64,000 bases of DNA from JBBROS01 sp965217935. Its GTDB lineage: Bacteria > Pseudomonadota > Alphaproteobacteria > Acetobacterales > Acetobacteraceae. How positions within the stretch are numbered: the first letter of the stretch is position 1; every line of letters starts with the position of its first letter. The position numbers were made by a program, and so were the translations under genes. Location of the stretch: positions 2,170,001 to 2,234,000 of the forward strand of contig OZ244581.1 in the NCBI GenBank assembly GCA_965217935.1, in the 5' to 3' direction. Positions 35,934 to 45,335 of the stretch are shown piece by piece. The notes beneath the pieces are model-generated. The model saw only the letters and a list, made by a program, of their open reading frames with translations. It did no database searches and was not told the DNA's origin.

Positions 35934-37004
35934 TCAACTCTCCCGAGACAACACCCGAGGGCTTGCGTTGTCCCAATGCGCCGCCACCCGGTCGCCCGGC
36001 CCGAGCCCGTCCGCCTCCTCGCTCGGCAGGTCCGCCCACACCCCGTCGCTCCCAGGCAGATCAAGCAAGCGAATCTGCACCCGCGTCAACGATCCCAGGA
36101 ACGTCGTCTCCATCACCTCCGCCGCCAGCGTCCCGCCGGGCGGCGCCCCGTTCATCCGCTCCAGCCGCACATGCTCCGGCCGCAGGAACAGCTCCACCTG
36201 CGTCCCGGCCCCGTGCCGCCCTGCCGCCTCCGCCGGCAACAGCAGCCCGCCCGTCCGCACGCCGCCGGCTTCGGCCACCCCCGGCAACGCCGCCGCCGCC
36301 CCGATGAACCGGGCCACGAAGGCATTCGCAGGCTCGCGATAGATCGCCGCCGGGGTGGCCACCTGCAGCAGCCGCCCGCGGTCCATCACCGCCACCCGGT
36401 CGGCGATCGACAGCGCCTCCTCCTGGTCGTGCGTCACCAGGATCGTGGTCACCCCGGTCTCGCGCTGGATGCGCCTGATCTCGTCGCGCAACTGCAGCCG
36501 CACCTTGGCGTCCAGCGCCGACAGCGGCTCGTCCAGCAGCAGCACTTCCGGCTGCACGGCCAAGGCCCGCGCCAAGGCCACCCGCTGCTGCTGCCCGCCG
36601 GAAAGCTGGTGCGGGAACTGCTCCGCCTGCGCTCCCAGCCCCACCATCTCCAGCAACGCCCGCGCCCGCGTCATCTGCTCGCCCTTGGGCCGCCCCGCCA
36701 CCCGCGGCCCGAACCGCACGTTGTCCAAAGCCGTCATGTTCGGGAACAGGCTGTAGGCCTGGAACACCATTCCCATGCGCCGCGAGGACGCCTGAAGCCG
36801 GGTCACGTCCGCGCCTCCCACCACCACCCGCCCCGCATCCGGCGCCACGAACCCGGCCACGATCCTGAGCAGCGTCGTCTTGCCGCACCCGCTCGGCCCC
36901 AGCAGGCACACCAGCTCGCCATCGCCCATCGCGAGATCAATGGAGGCCAGCACCTCCGCCCCGCCATAGACTTTGCGAATCCCCTCCGCCGCGACGGTTG
37001 CCAC
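35934..37004 (-). CDS. polyamine/iron-type ABC importer ATPase
   Basis: PotA/FbpC-type ATPase, 356 aa, from GTG 37004, directly after the permease stop. Walker A GPSGCGKTTLLRI (about 33-45), Q-loop MVFQAYSLFPNMTALDN, signature LSGGQQQRVALARAL, Walker B LLLDEPLSALDAK and H-loop VTHDQEEALSIADR. The C-terminal third is an OB-fold TOBE domain (about 270-350) typical of this group. Substrate unknown: spermidine, iron(III) or phosphonate importers share the layout. Confidence 0.92.
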   Translation of the reverse strand: MATVAAEGIRKVYGGAEVLASIDLAMGDGELVCLLGPSGCGKTTLLRIVAGFVAPDAGRVVVGGADVTRLQASSRRMGMVFQAYSLFPNMTALDNVRFGPRVAGRPKGEQMTRARALLEMVGLGAQAEQFPHQLSGGQQQRVALARALAVQPEVLLLDEPLSALDAKVRLQLRDEIRRIQRETGVTTILVTHDQEEALSIADRVAVMDRGRLLQVATPAAIYREPANAFVARFIGAAAALPGVAEAGGVRTGGLLLPAEAAGRHGAGTQVELFLRPEHVRLERMNGAPPGGTLAAEVMETTFLGSLTRVQIRLLDLPGSDGVWADLPSEEADGLGPGDRVAAHWDNASPRVLSRES

Positions 37005-37775
37005 CTACTTGGTCCCGATCATCGGCGCCTGCCCCCGCCCGGCCAACAGCACGCCCAGCATCGCTCCCCAGGTGATCAGGAAGCTTACCACCGACAACGC
37101 CGCCGCCTCGGTCGCCTCGTGCTGCCCCACCTGGTTGACGAACACGGCGAAGGTGCGGAACAGCAGCACGTTGGCGAACGTGAACTCCCCCACCACGACC
37201 GCCAGCGTCAGCAGCAGGCTCCCCACCAGCGCCGAGCGCAAATTGGGCAGCACCACTAGCCGGATGATCTGCCCCATTCCCGCCCCGAGGCTCTGCCCGG
37301 CCTCGGTCAGCGTCGCCAGGTCAAGCGACCGTATCCCCACGTCCAAGGCCCGGTAGGCATACGGCAACGCCAGGAAAAAATACGGGATCACCAGGTAGAA
37401 CGGGCTCCCGATCAGCCATCCCGGCCCGGTGAACAACGCCGTCAGCCCGGCCACCAACGCGATCGCGGGCACCACGAACGGCAGCGCCGCGATAAACTCG
37501 AACACCGGCCGCAGCCGCGGCGCATACAGGTTCATGAAGATCATCGCCGGCAATAGCAGCAACACGAGCAAAGCCGCCGTCGCCACCGCCAGCTCAAGCG
37601 ACAGCAGCAAGCTCTCCGCGAGCCCCGGCTTGGCAAGCAGCTCCGAGTACGCCGCCAGCCCGTAGCGCCCCTGCCCCTCCCACAAGCTGAACGCCAGCGT
37701 CATCGCCAGCGGCAGGGCGAAGTAAACGCCCGCCGCCCCCAGCACCACCCAATGCCCCGGCCCCAGCCGCCTCAA
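37005..37775 (-). CDS. polyamine/iron-type ABC permease, second subunit
   Basis: Membrane permease, 256 aa. The frame is open upstream over the previous gene, but the best start is TTG 37775, which overlaps that gene's TGA as TTGA. Six hydrophobic segments are visible and the coupling loop EAGQSLGAGMGQIIRLVVLPNLRSAL (the EAA motif) lies at about 155-180. The stop is immediately followed by the ATPase GTG. Confidence 0.87.
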   Translation of the reverse strand: MRRLGPGHWVVLGAAGVYFALPLAMTLAFSLWEGQGRYGLAAYSELLAKPGLAESLLLSLELAVATAALLVLLLLPAMIFMNLYAPRLRPVFEFIAALPFVVPAIALVAGLTALFTGPGWLIGSPFYLVIPYFFLALPYAYRALDVGIRSLDLATLTEAGQSLGAGMGQIIRLVVLPNLRSALVGSLLLTLAVVVGEFTFANVLLFRTFAVFVNQVGQHEATEAAALSVVSFLITWGAMLGVLLAGRGQAPMIGTK

Positions 37776-38602
37776 CGCCCGGTCCAGCGCGCAGCCTGCC
37801 GGCTCAGCAGCGAACTCAGCAGAAGCACCCCCGCCATCACCACGATCATCCCCACCGACAGCGCCGCCCCGGTCTGCGGCGACGCCATGACATTGCCCGA
37901 CAGCACGTTGCTGATCTCCGTCGTCACCAGCCCGATATTGCCCGACGTCAGCGCGTAGGCCGTCGCGTAAGCCGAGAAGGCGCTTCCGAACAGCAAAATC
38001 CATGCCGAGAGCAAAGCGGGCGCCAACACCGGCAAGCCGATCATGCGCCAGAACTGCCCGGGGCTCGCGCCCAGGTTTTCCGCCGCCTCCCGCCACGAGG
38101 GCCGCAGCGCCACGATGGCCGGGCTGATGATGATGACCATAAGCGGCACCTGGAAATAGGCATAGACCAGCGTCAGCCCGCTCAACGAGAACAGGCTGAA
38201 CCCCATCCCGTAAAGGTCGATCCCCACTTGCTTGAGCAGGCCCGTCAGCAGCCCGAGCGTGCCCAGCGTGGAGATGAACGCGAACGCCAGCGGCACCCCC
38301 GCGAAGTTAGCCGCCACGGCGGAGAAGCTGGTCACCGCCGAGCGCAGCCACTCCGGCGCCCCCGGTTTCAGCACCGCCTGCGCGACTAGCCCGCCGGCCA
38401 CGACCCCCACCGTCGCCGAAGCGACCGATAGGATGGCCGAGTTGGCGAACGCCACCCGATACCGGTACTCGCCCAGGCTGCGAATGAACTCGAGCGTGAA
38501 CCCGTGCTCGCCCGAGACCGACTGCACCGCCAGCACCAGCGTCGGCGCCGCCATGAACGCCAGCGCGAAGCCGATGAACGCCCCGATGGAAAGATAGCGC
38601 AA
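37772..38602 (-). CDS. polyamine/iron-type ABC permease, first subunit
   Basis: Membrane permease, 276 aa, six hydrophobic segments. The EAA loop EAAENLGASPGQFWRMIGLPVLAPALLSAW (about 186-215) is canonical. The frame starts at TTG 38602, 13 bp after the binding-protein stop; no ATG precedes the first helix. Pairs with the permease encoded directly downstream. Confidence 0.88.
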   Translation of the reverse strand: MRYLSIGAFIGFALAFMAAPTLVLAVQSVSGEHGFTLEFIRSLGEYRYRVAFANSAILSVASATVGVVAGGLVAQAVLKPGAPEWLRSAVTSFSAVAANFAGVPLAFAFISTLGTLGLLTGLLKQVGIDLYGMGFSLFSLSGLTLVYAYFQVPLMVIIISPAIVALRPSWREAAENLGASPGQFWRMIGLPVLAPALLSAWILLFGSAFSAYATAYALTSGNIGLVTTEISNVLSGNVMASPQTGAALSVGMIVVMAGVLLLSSLLSRQAARWTGR

Positions 38603-38615
38603 CCGCGAAGCCGGC

Positions 38616-39716
38616 CTACAGCTTGACGACGCGCGGCCACATGTCCTGCAGCTTCTTCTGCGCCGCGGCGGTCTGCTCCGGCGTCGCGAACTTCACGTCC
38701 TTGTAGGCCTCCGCCGGCGGCAGCTTGTTCATGAGCGCCGGCGGGATTTTATCCGCCGCGACCAGCGCGTTGAACCGGATCGGGTGCGCGAACCCCTCCA
38801 GGAAGGCGATCTGCCCCTCGTCGGAATACACGTACTCCATCCACAGCTTCGCCGCCTCAGGATTGGGCGCGTGGGCACTGATCGCCGACGCGTAGAAATT
38901 GCCGAACGGCGCCGCCTCTTTCGGCACCTGCACGTCGATTGCCGCCTTGCCGGACGCCGACTGCTTATACCCGAGCCCCAGGTAATCCCAGTTGATCACG
39001 ACCGGCGTCTGCCCCGAAATCAAGCTGGCCGGGGTCGCCGCCGCCGGGTTCAGGTTGCCGAGCTTGGCCAGCTCGCCGAAGAACTCGATCCCGGGCTCGA
39101 TGTCCTCGTAGCTGCCGCCATTGGCCAGCGCCGCGGCGAACACCGCCGAGAACGCGGCCCCGGCGCCGAGCGGATTGCCGTTCAGCGCCACCATGCCCTT
39201 GTAGTCAGGCTTCTTCAAATCCGCCCAAGTCAGCGGCACGCTCTTCGCAACCCCGGTGTTCACCGCGAACGCCTCGACCCCGAAGTAATCGCCGTACCAA
39301 TACCCCTCGGCATCCTTCACGTCGTCCGGGATGCTCTGCCACTCCGCCACCTTGTACGGTTGCAGCAGCTTCTCCTTCTTGCCCGCGATCGCGAATGACG
39401 GCCCAAGGTCCAGCACGTCCGGCGCCCGCGACTGACCTTTCAGGCTTCGCACCGCTTGCAGCTCCTCCGCCGAGCTGCCATCTGGGTTCGCGTTCGTCAG
39501 CTTGACGCCGTAGAGCGCCTGGAACCGGTCCATCGTCGCCCCCCAGTTCGCCCAATCCCTCGGCAGCGCGATGGTGTTGATCGCCCCCTCCTTCTTCGCC
39601 GCCGCAACCAGCTTCGCGGCGATTTTCGGCCCGGCGTTACCGGCGGCCCACGCCGGCCGCGTGCCTAACGCGGCAAGGCCCAACCCCATCTGCAAAGCGC
39701 CCCGGCGACTCAGCAT
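38616..39716 (-). CDS. polyamine/iron-type ABC binding protein
   Basis: Extracellular solute-binding protein of the spermidine/putrescine/iron(III) group, 366 aa. ATG 39716 has a GGGAGAG site and gives MLSRRGALQMGLGLAALGTR, a twin-arginine-like signal (SRRGAL) ending about AWAA. An ATG 33 nt upstream is less likely. Landmarks: KKEGAINTIALPRDWANWG, SRAPDVLDLGPSFAIAGKK, WYGDYFGVEAFAVNTG and MEYVYSDEGQIAFLEGFAHPI. It heads a four-gene importer. Confidence 0.9.
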   Translation of the reverse strand: MLSRRGALQMGLGLAALGTRPAWAAGNAGPKIAAKLVAAAKKEGAINTIALPRDWANWGATMDRFQALYGVKLTNANPDGSSAEELQAVRSLKGQSRAPDVLDLGPSFAIAGKKEKLLQPYKVAEWQSIPDDVKDAEGYWYGDYFGVEAFAVNTGVAKSVPLTWADLKKPDYKGMVALNGNPLGAGAAFSAVFAAALANGGSYEDIEPGIEFFGELAKLGNLNPAAATPASLISGQTPVVINWDYLGLGYKQSASGKAAIDVQVPKEAAPFGNFYASAISAHAPNPEAAKLWMEYVYSDEGQIAFLEGFAHPIRFNALVAADKIPPALMNKLPPAEAYKDVKFATPEQTAAAQKKLQDMWPRVVKL

Positions 39717-39883
39717 CCTGTCTCTCCCAAAATGAATCACGTGCCGCATAAGCTGGGAACGATGACGCTTGCGTGACCGGCTGGCAAAGGTTTTGTGTCA
39801 TGCCCCCGCCCTTGACCGCGCCCGGCGCAGCCTCCCTCATGTTCGCGCCCCCAACCAGCGGGCCAACCAAGGGAGACGACCTC

Positions 39884-40189
39884 ATGTACGACATGACCAA
39901 CATGAACAAACTCGAACAGGTCGGCAAAGCCGCCCCCAACGCGATGCAAGCCTTCCAGGCCTTCGACAAGGCCGCACTGGCCGACGGCGCGATCCCGAAG
40001 AAATACAAGGAACTCATCGCCCTCGCTGTCGCCCTGACCACCCAATGCCCCTACTGCCTGGACATCCACACCAAGCAGGCGAAGGAGGCCGGGGCCACCG
40101 CGGAGGAACTCGCCGAAACCACGTTCGTCGCCGCCGCGCTGCGCGCCGGCGCAGCCCTCACCCACGGCACGCACCTCATGGGCGGCTGA
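39884..40189 (+). CDS. AhpD-like carboxymuconolactone decarboxylase-family protein
   Basis: 101-aa protein of the AhpD/CMD fold. The active-site motif CPYCLDIH gives the CxxC...H pair found in AhpD-type peroxidase partners, so a thiol-redox role is more likely than lactone decarboxylation. A GGGAG site precedes ATG 39884. The whole fold (MDKL..KYKELIALAVALTTQ, then the second helix pair) is present. A strong terminator follows at 40212. It stands between two unrelated operons. Confidence 0.9.
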   Translation: MYDMTNMNKLEQVGKAAPNAMQAFQAFDKAALADGAIPKKYKELIALAVALTTQCPYCLDIHTKQAKEAGATAEELAETTFVAAALRAGAALTHGTHLMGG

Positions 40190-40211
40190 ACCGGACACCT
40201 CACGCCTAGAG

Positions 40212-40238
40212 TCGCCCCGGCGGGAGCAGCCGGGGCGA
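40212..40238 (+). terminator. GC-rich hairpin after the AhpD-like gene
   Basis: 10-bp perfect stem TCGCCCCGGC/GCCGGGGCGA with a 7-nt loop, 22 bp after the stop codon, followed by TCTCT. Likely a Rho-independent or stalling terminator. Confidence 0.7.
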
Positions 40239-40380
40239 TCTCTGCCCAACTCCAACGATTTCTTTACCCTTTCGCCTTACGACTCGCGCAATGCCGCACC
40301 AAGCCCCGCCTCCGAGCCTCGGGACTGTTTCCCTCGACAAGGAACCCGCATACTCTGTTGCGGCGCAACGCAGGTTACTC

Positions 40381-41658
40381 ATGGATCAGGCTCCTTCACC
40401 GCTGCTCTCGAACCGGCGCGCCATACCGCGCTCGATCGTGCTCACCTCGCACGCCCGCAACGTCACCGGCAGCATCCCCGTCAACTGGTCCGCGCCAACG
40501 CCTGGCGAACGCGGCCCCGTCGTCGCCACCCTCCAAGCCGCCCCGGGCCGCAACGCGATCGGCGCCCACGCCGGCGCCTACTCGCTCTACCGCGCCGTCG
40601 CCGTGGCCGCCGGGCAACTGGCGGCAGGGCACCGCCCGGACCTCACCAACACCCGGCCCGCCGTCCCCATCGGTCCCTTCCCGCAATGGTCCGAACCCAG
40701 CGCCATCGTCTCGCTCGACCCGTGGGGCCACATGACGACGGAAGCCTTCGCCCCCGAACTGGCCGCGGGGCTGGACGTCCGGCCCTCCATCGCCGTCACC
40801 CGCGCCCACATCAACATGCCCGAACTGATCGAGGCCATGCGCGCGGGCCGCCTCGCCCCCGACGGCGACGTCCTCACCGAGAAGGGCGACGTCCGCGTGA
40901 CGAAAATCGCCATCGAACCCGTCTGGCACCTCCCCGGCGTCGCCCGCCGCTTCGGCATCCCTGTGGCCGACCTCCGCCGCGCGCTGTTCGAGCATACCGG
41001 CGGCATGTTCCCCGAACTGGTCACGAGGCACGACCTCGACGTCTTCCTTCCTCCCATCGGCGGCGCCACCGTCTACCTGTTCGGCGATCCGGCCAAGCTT
41101 GGGCGCCCTGAAACGAAAATCGCCTGCCGCATCCACGACGAGTGCAACGGCTCCGACGTGTTCGGCTCCGACATCTGCACCTGCCGCCCCTACCTCGCCC
41201 AAGGCATCGAAGTCTGCATCGAGACCGCGCAGCAGGGCGGCGTCGGCGTCGTCGTCTACAATCGCAAGGAGGGCCGCGCCCTCGGCGAAGTCACCAAATT
41301 CCTCGTCTACAACGCCCGCAAGCGCCAGGAGGGCGGCGACCGCGCCGATGCCTATTTCGAGCGCACCGAATGCGTGGCCGGGGTGCAGGACATGCGCTTC
41401 CAGGAACTCATGCCCGACGTGCTGCACTGGCTCGGAATCCGCCGCATCGACCGCCTCGTCTCCATGAGCAATCTGAAATACGCGCCCATCGTCGGCAGCG
41501 GCATCGAGGTCGTCGAGCGCGTGCCGATCCCCGACTGGCTGATCCCCGCCGACGCCAGCGTCGAGATGGACGCGAAGAAAGCCGCCGGCTACTTCACCAC
41601 CGCCGTTCCGGACGATGCCGAACTGCAGAAGCCAAAGGGCCGCGGCCTGGATGGCTGA
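40381..41658 (+). CDS. GTP cyclohydrolase II-like enzyme of the URC uracil pathway
   Basis: 425-aa GTP cyclohydrolase II homologue (about 200 aa longer than RibA), from ATG 40381. The zinc site is intact: HDECNGSDVFGSDICTC supplies the three cysteines (C-x10-C-x-C). GVGVVVYNRKEGRALGEVTKF matches the nucleotide-handling loop of the family. The N-terminal about 190 residues are an extra domain. Together with the DUF1688 and uracil phosphoribosyltransferase genes that overlap it downstream, this is the URC1-URC4-UPRT set described for uracil degradation in yeast Lachancea kluyveri and some bacteria, in which UMP or a ribosyl-uracil derivative is opened by the cyclohydrolase-like enzyme. It is not needed for riboflavin synthesis in this setting. 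Confidence 0.88.
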   Translation: MDQAPSPLLSNRRAIPRSIVLTSHARNVTGSIPVNWSAPTPGERGPVVATLQAAPGRNAIGAHAGAYSLYRAVAVAAGQLAAGHRPDLTNTRPAVPIGPFPQWSEPSAIVSLDPWGHMTTEAFAPELAAGLDVRPSIAVTRAHINMPELIEAMRAGRLAPDGDVLTEKGDVRVTKIAIEPVWHLPGVARRFGIPVADLRRALFEHTGGMFPELVTRHDLDVFLPPIGGATVYLFGDPAKLGRPETKIACRIHDECNGSDVFGSDICTCRPYLAQGIEVCIETAQQGGVGVVVYNRKEGRALGEVTKFLVYNARKRQEGGDRADAYFERTECVAGVQDMRFQELMPDVLHWLGIRRIDRLVSMSNLKYAPIVGSGIEVVERVPIPDWLIPADASVEMDAKKAAGYFTTAVPDDAELQKPKGRGLDG

Positions 41659-42841
41659 CGATCCGGCTTACCTCCTCACCGCCGCCGCCGTGCGCGAACG
41701 CTGCCACGCCATGCTCGGCTTGGCCGAGGCCGGCGCCCTCGCGCACTTCGCCGTCGACCTGGAACGCCTTCCCGCCGCCGCCGACTACGTCGCCGAAACC
41801 ATCCGCCGAAACTATGCCAGCCTCGCCATCCCGCATCATGCCCGCTGGCGGCATTTCGCCGCCGGCGGCATCGACCGATGGTCCGAACTCGAGAATGCGC
41901 TCGACATCGACGACAAGGCAGAACGCGCCCGCATCCGGATCGACCTCTGCGTCGTCAGCGTTCTTCTGGACGCCGGCGCAGGCCCTGACTGGCGCTACGC
42001 CGAGCCTGGCACCGGCCTCGAGTTCGCCCGCTCCGAAGGCCTCGCCATCGCCAGCCTGCACGCGTTCGCCGCCGGCCTGTTCTCCACCAACGGCGCCCCC
42101 CAAGCCGACGCCGAGGCCCTTTCCCATATCAATGCCACCATCCTTGGCCAAGCCTTCCAGGTCCACAGCCATACGAACCCCATAGCCGCCCTCGAAGGCC
42201 GCGCCGCCCTCCTGCGCAGCCTCGCCGCCGCCCTCAAGGCCCGCCCCGACCTGTTCGGCCCGGGGCGCCCCGGTTGCCTGTTCGACGCGCTTACCCGGCA
42301 CGCCACCCTCCGAGCCCCCGCCATCCTCGAAACCCTGCTCGACGGCCTCGGCCCGATCTGGCCTGGCCGGGTCATGCTCGAAGGCCGCAACCTGGGAGAC
42401 ACCTGGCCGCACCCGGCCGCGCCGGGAGGCCTTGTCCCCTTCCACAAGCTCTCCCAATGGCTGGCCTATTCCCTCATCGAAGTGTTCGAGGATACCGGTG
42501 TCCCGGTCGAGGACATCGGCGAACTCACCGGCCTGCCCGAATACCGCAACGGCGGCCTTCTGCTCGACACGGGCGTGCTCCGCCTGCGCGACCCAGCCGC
42601 CGAGCAAAGGCCGCATTTGCCGGGCGATCAAACCGTCGTCGAATGGCGCGCCCTTACGGTTGCCCTTCTCGACCGCCTGGCTCCGCTCATCCGTCAAAAC
42701 CTGAATTGCACGGAACAGGACCTCCCGCTCTCCCGCATCCTTGAAGGCGGCACCTGGTCCGCCGGCCGCGCCATCGCCGCCGAACGCCGCGAGGGCGGCC
42801 CTCCGCCCCTCCAAGTCATCAGCGACGGAACCGTCTTTTGA
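41651..42841 (+). CDS. URC4/Urg3-family protein (DUF1688)
   Basis: 396-aa DUF1688 protein, the second gene of the uracil-degradation set, overlapping the first by 8 bp. Family landmarks: AAAVRERCHAMLGLAEAG at the N-terminus, NYASLAIPHHARWRHFAAGG, VVSVLLDAGAGPDWRYAEP, ARSEGLAIASLHAFAAGLFS and, near the C-terminus, LVPFHKLSQWLAYSLIEVFE with TGLPEYRNGGLLLD. Its chemistry is not established; it is required for uracil use in yeast. Ends in TTGA with the next gene. Confidence 0.9.
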   Translation: MADDPAYLLTAAAVRERCHAMLGLAEAGALAHFAVDLERLPAAADYVAETIRRNYASLAIPHHARWRHFAAGGIDRWSELENALDIDDKAERARIRIDLCVVSVLLDAGAGPDWRYAEPGTGLEFARSEGLAIASLHAFAAGLFSTNGAPQADAEALSHINATILGQAFQVHSHTNPIAALEGRAALLRSLAAALKARPDLFGPGRPGCLFDALTRHATLRAPAILETLLDGLGPIWPGRVMLEGRNLGDTWPHPAAPGGLVPFHKLSQWLAYSLIEVFEDTGVPVEDIGELTGLPEYRNGGLLLDTGVLRLRDPAAEQRPHLPGDQTVVEWRALTVALLDRLAPLIRQNLNCTEQDLPLSRILEGGTWSAGRAIAAERREGGPPPLQVISDGTVF

Positions 42842-43485
42842 GCGATCACCCCATCATGCCCGGCGTCACCGTCCTCGGCCATCCACTCATCCAGCACAAG
42901 CTTACCTTGCTGCGCAAGCAGGACACCGCCACCGCCGATTTCCGCCAGATCGCCCGCGAGATCAGCCTGTTGATCGCCTACGAAGTCACCCGCGACCTTC
43001 CCATCGAGCACGTCGCCATCGACACCCCGCTCGAACCCATGCAGGCGCCCTATCTCTCCGGCAAGAAAATCTGCTTCGTGCCCATCCTGCGGGCAGGCGT
43101 CGGTATACTTGACGGCATGTTGGATCTGGTGCCGTCCGCCCGCGTCGGCCACATCGGGCTATACCGAGATCCCGAAACGCTCGTGCCCGTCGAATACTAC
43201 CTGAAACTCCCCGAAGACCTTTGCGAACGCCTGGTCGTCTGCGTCGACCCGATGCTCGCCACCGGCCACTCCGCTGCCGCAGCGTTGGCCCGTCTGCGCC
43301 AGGCTGGGGCCGCCCAGCTCCGCTTCGTCTGCCTGGTCGCTGCCCCGGAGGGCATCGAGGTGCTGCAGCACGAACATCCTGACATCCCCGTGTTCACCGC
43401 CGCCATCGACCGCGAACTCGATTCGCACGGCTACATCCGCCCAGGCCTGGGCGACGCGGGGGACCGGCTTTACGGCACCAAGTAG
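42838..43485 (+). CDS. upp: uracil phosphoribosyltransferase
   Basis: Uracil phosphoribosyltransferase, 215 aa (converts uracil and PRPP to UMP). Start TTG 42838 overlaps the DUF1688 stop as TTGA; ATG 42856 is the alternative and would begin at MPGVTVLGHP. Landmarks: GHPLIQHKLTLLRKQDT, VPILRAGVGILDGML, the PRPP-binding loop CVDPMLATGHSA and the uracil-contacting C-terminus GLGDAGDRLYGTK. In this operon it most likely makes the UMP used by the URC1-like enzyme as well as salvaging uracil. Confidence 0.92.
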   Translation: MSDHPIMPGVTVLGHPLIQHKLTLLRKQDTATADFRQIAREISLLIAYEVTRDLPIEHVAIDTPLEPMQAPYLSGKKICFVPILRAGVGILDGMLDLVPSARVGHIGLYRDPETLVPVEYYLKLPEDLCERLVVCVDPMLATGHSAAAALARLRQAGAAQLRFVCLVAAPEGIEVLQHEHPDIPVFTAAIDRELDSHGYIRPGLGDAGDRLYGTK

Positions 43486-43524
43486 CGCTTGCCCTGACAA
43501 CGCCGCTGCAACGGTCCGAAGCGG

Positions 43525-44233
43525 ATGGCGTCGAGCCGCGCGGTCGAGGAGAGCGCGCGGTGGCTGGAGCGGGCGAGCCCGTCGCGCAGCGGGCGTGCAA
43601 CGCCCGTGTTGCCCGTCGTCAGCGCGATCGCCTGGCATGTGCGCGTCGGCGGACCCTGGCGCGCTTCGCCAGCAGATTGCCCGGCATGGCGTACGGTATA
43701 CGGCTGGTTTCGCAGATGGCTGGCGCTGGAGGGCTTTGACCGGCTGCGGTGCGACGTCGCCTGCTTGCGCCGCCATGCTGCGGGCCGCAAGCCCGGACTC
43801 AGCCTGAGCATCAGCGACACGCAATCGGTCAAGCGCATCCCGGTTCGCGGCCCGCGAGGGCATGACGCGGCCAGGAAGCCGCCGGGGCGCAAGCGCGTCG
43901 CCCTGGTCGGCGGCGGCAAGGCAGAATGGCCCAGACTGCGCGAGGCGGTTCCCGACGGCGGCTTTGTCGCCGAGCGCTGCAGCGCTTGATCGAATGGGGC
44001 ACGGCATGCGCCACCGTGTGGTCCAGCGCGACCCAGGACAGAAAGCTTCGTCGTGCTCGATCGCCGCTGGGTGGTGGAACGCAGCTTCGGCTGACGCGCG
44101 CACTGGGGCGGGCCGCTGCGCGATCGTGCCGGACGCCTCGACGTCTCGGCCGCCCCTAATCGCGTTCGCGGCCACCCTGTCCGGCGTCGAAGCCTTGCTC
44201 AACCCGTTGCCCGTCCATGCCGCCGCACATTGA
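43525..44233 (+). pseudogene. decayed IS5-family transposase
   Basis: Pieces of an IS5/DUF4096-type transposase in shifting frames: GGPWRASPADCPAWRTVYGWFRRW, then LSISDTQSVKRIPVRGPRGHD (the first DDE Asp), then GRKRVALV, and later, in another frame, VVLDRRWVVERSFG (the catalytic Glu). Frameshifts and missing central sequence leave no usable gene. It lies 40 bp after the uracil phosphoribosyltransferase. Confidence 0.7.
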
Positions 44234-44383
44234 AGCCATTCAAAACAGGTTCGGAGCGCAAGGCGGCCAAGAATCTCACAACCACCCGAGCGGTCGTGCC
44301 GCACTGCCACGGCTTTCGGCAGACGCAATCCGACGCCTTCAACGAACCAGGTTATCCGAAACGCCCCCTCGACAAGACGGCTA

Positions 44384-45280
44384 AGGCGTGTCTGCAAACG
44401 GCAGACGTTTTGGATGCGTGATCCCATATTGCTGGGGTGAGACGAGGCGATTTGACGGACGCGCAATGGCGCTGTCTGGAGCCGCTGCTGCCGGACAAGC
44501 CCTGGACGGGGACGGCCGAACGAGGACCACCGGCGCATCCTGAACGGCGTGCTGTGGATCAACTGCGCCGGGGGGCCCTGGCGCGACCTGCCGGAGCGGC
44601 ATGGCCTGGTGGGGCACGGTGTCGAGCCGCCTCTCACGCTGGCGTGCGGCGGGCATTTGGGACCGGGCGCTGTCGGCGTTGCAGGCTGACGCCGATGCGC
44701 GTGGCGAGGCGGATTGGGACCTGCGCGTCGTGGACGCGGCCGTGATCCGCGCGCCTGAGCACCCGGCTGGCGCAGGCGGGGCTCATGCTGTTGAGGGCAG
44801 CGACAGCCCCGAGGCGCTGGGCCGCAGCCAGGATGGGTTCTCGGCCAAGCTGCACCTGCGGGCTGACGGCGGCGGCAAGCCGATCACGGCCGTGCTGACC
44901 GCAGGCGAGCGGCATGAGCAGACTGCGTTGGAGGCGCTGCTGGATCAGGGCGCGGTCCGCCGTCTCGGCCGGGGCCGTCCCCGGCTGCGGCCACGCTGCG
45001 TGGCGGGCGACACGGGATATAGCAGCCCCACGGCTCGGGGCCGCCTGCGCCGGCGGCATATCCGGCCGGTGATCCCCAGCAAAAGCAACCAGCGCCGGCA
45101 GCCCGGCATCGGCCGCGACGCTTACCGGCGGCGCAATCGCATCGAGCGCTTGATCAACTGCCTCAAGCAGTTCCGCCGCGTCGCGACCCGATACGAGAAG
45201 CGCGGCGTCAACGATCTCGCCATGGCCACGCTCGGCATGATCGTGCCTTGGCTGTAGCCGCTCAGTTTGCAGACACGCCT
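44384..45280 (+). mobile_element. IS5-family element with perfect ends and broken transposase (897 bp)
   Basis: Perfect inverted repeats (AGGCGTGTCTGCAAAC at 44384-44399 and its complement at 45265-45280) flanked by TA at 44382-44383 and 45281-45282, giving a 2-bp target duplication like the IS at 2539. The two elements have unrelated end sequences, so they are different IS5 species. Perfect ends with a broken gene suggest recent mobilisation in trans, or recent loss of function. Confidence 0.85.
44437..45257 (+). pseudogene. IS5-family transposase with two frameshifts
   Basis: Starts at GTG 44437 (MRRGDLTDAQWRCLEPLLPD). At about 44515 the family reading moves to a second frame (RPNEDHRRILNGVLWIN and PWRDLPERHG). 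At about 44605 it moves to a third (WGTVSSRLSRWRAAGIWDRALSALQ), then runs intact to 45257 with VVDAAVIRAPEH (Asp), VAGDTGYSS (Asp) and RRRNRIERLINCLKQF (Glu). Two single-base insertions of the same sign would explain this. Programmed frameshifting at both sites is unlikely. Confidence 0.8.
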
Positions 45281-45335
45281 TAGTCGAAACGATAGTGAAC
45301 CGCCCCCGGTCTCCCGGAGGCCATTTGGGATTGGG

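Noticed and set aside
34773..37259. 828-aa plus-strand open frame
   Set aside because: Complement of tctB, tctC and the ABC ATPase; Arg/His/Pro-rich with no family signal.
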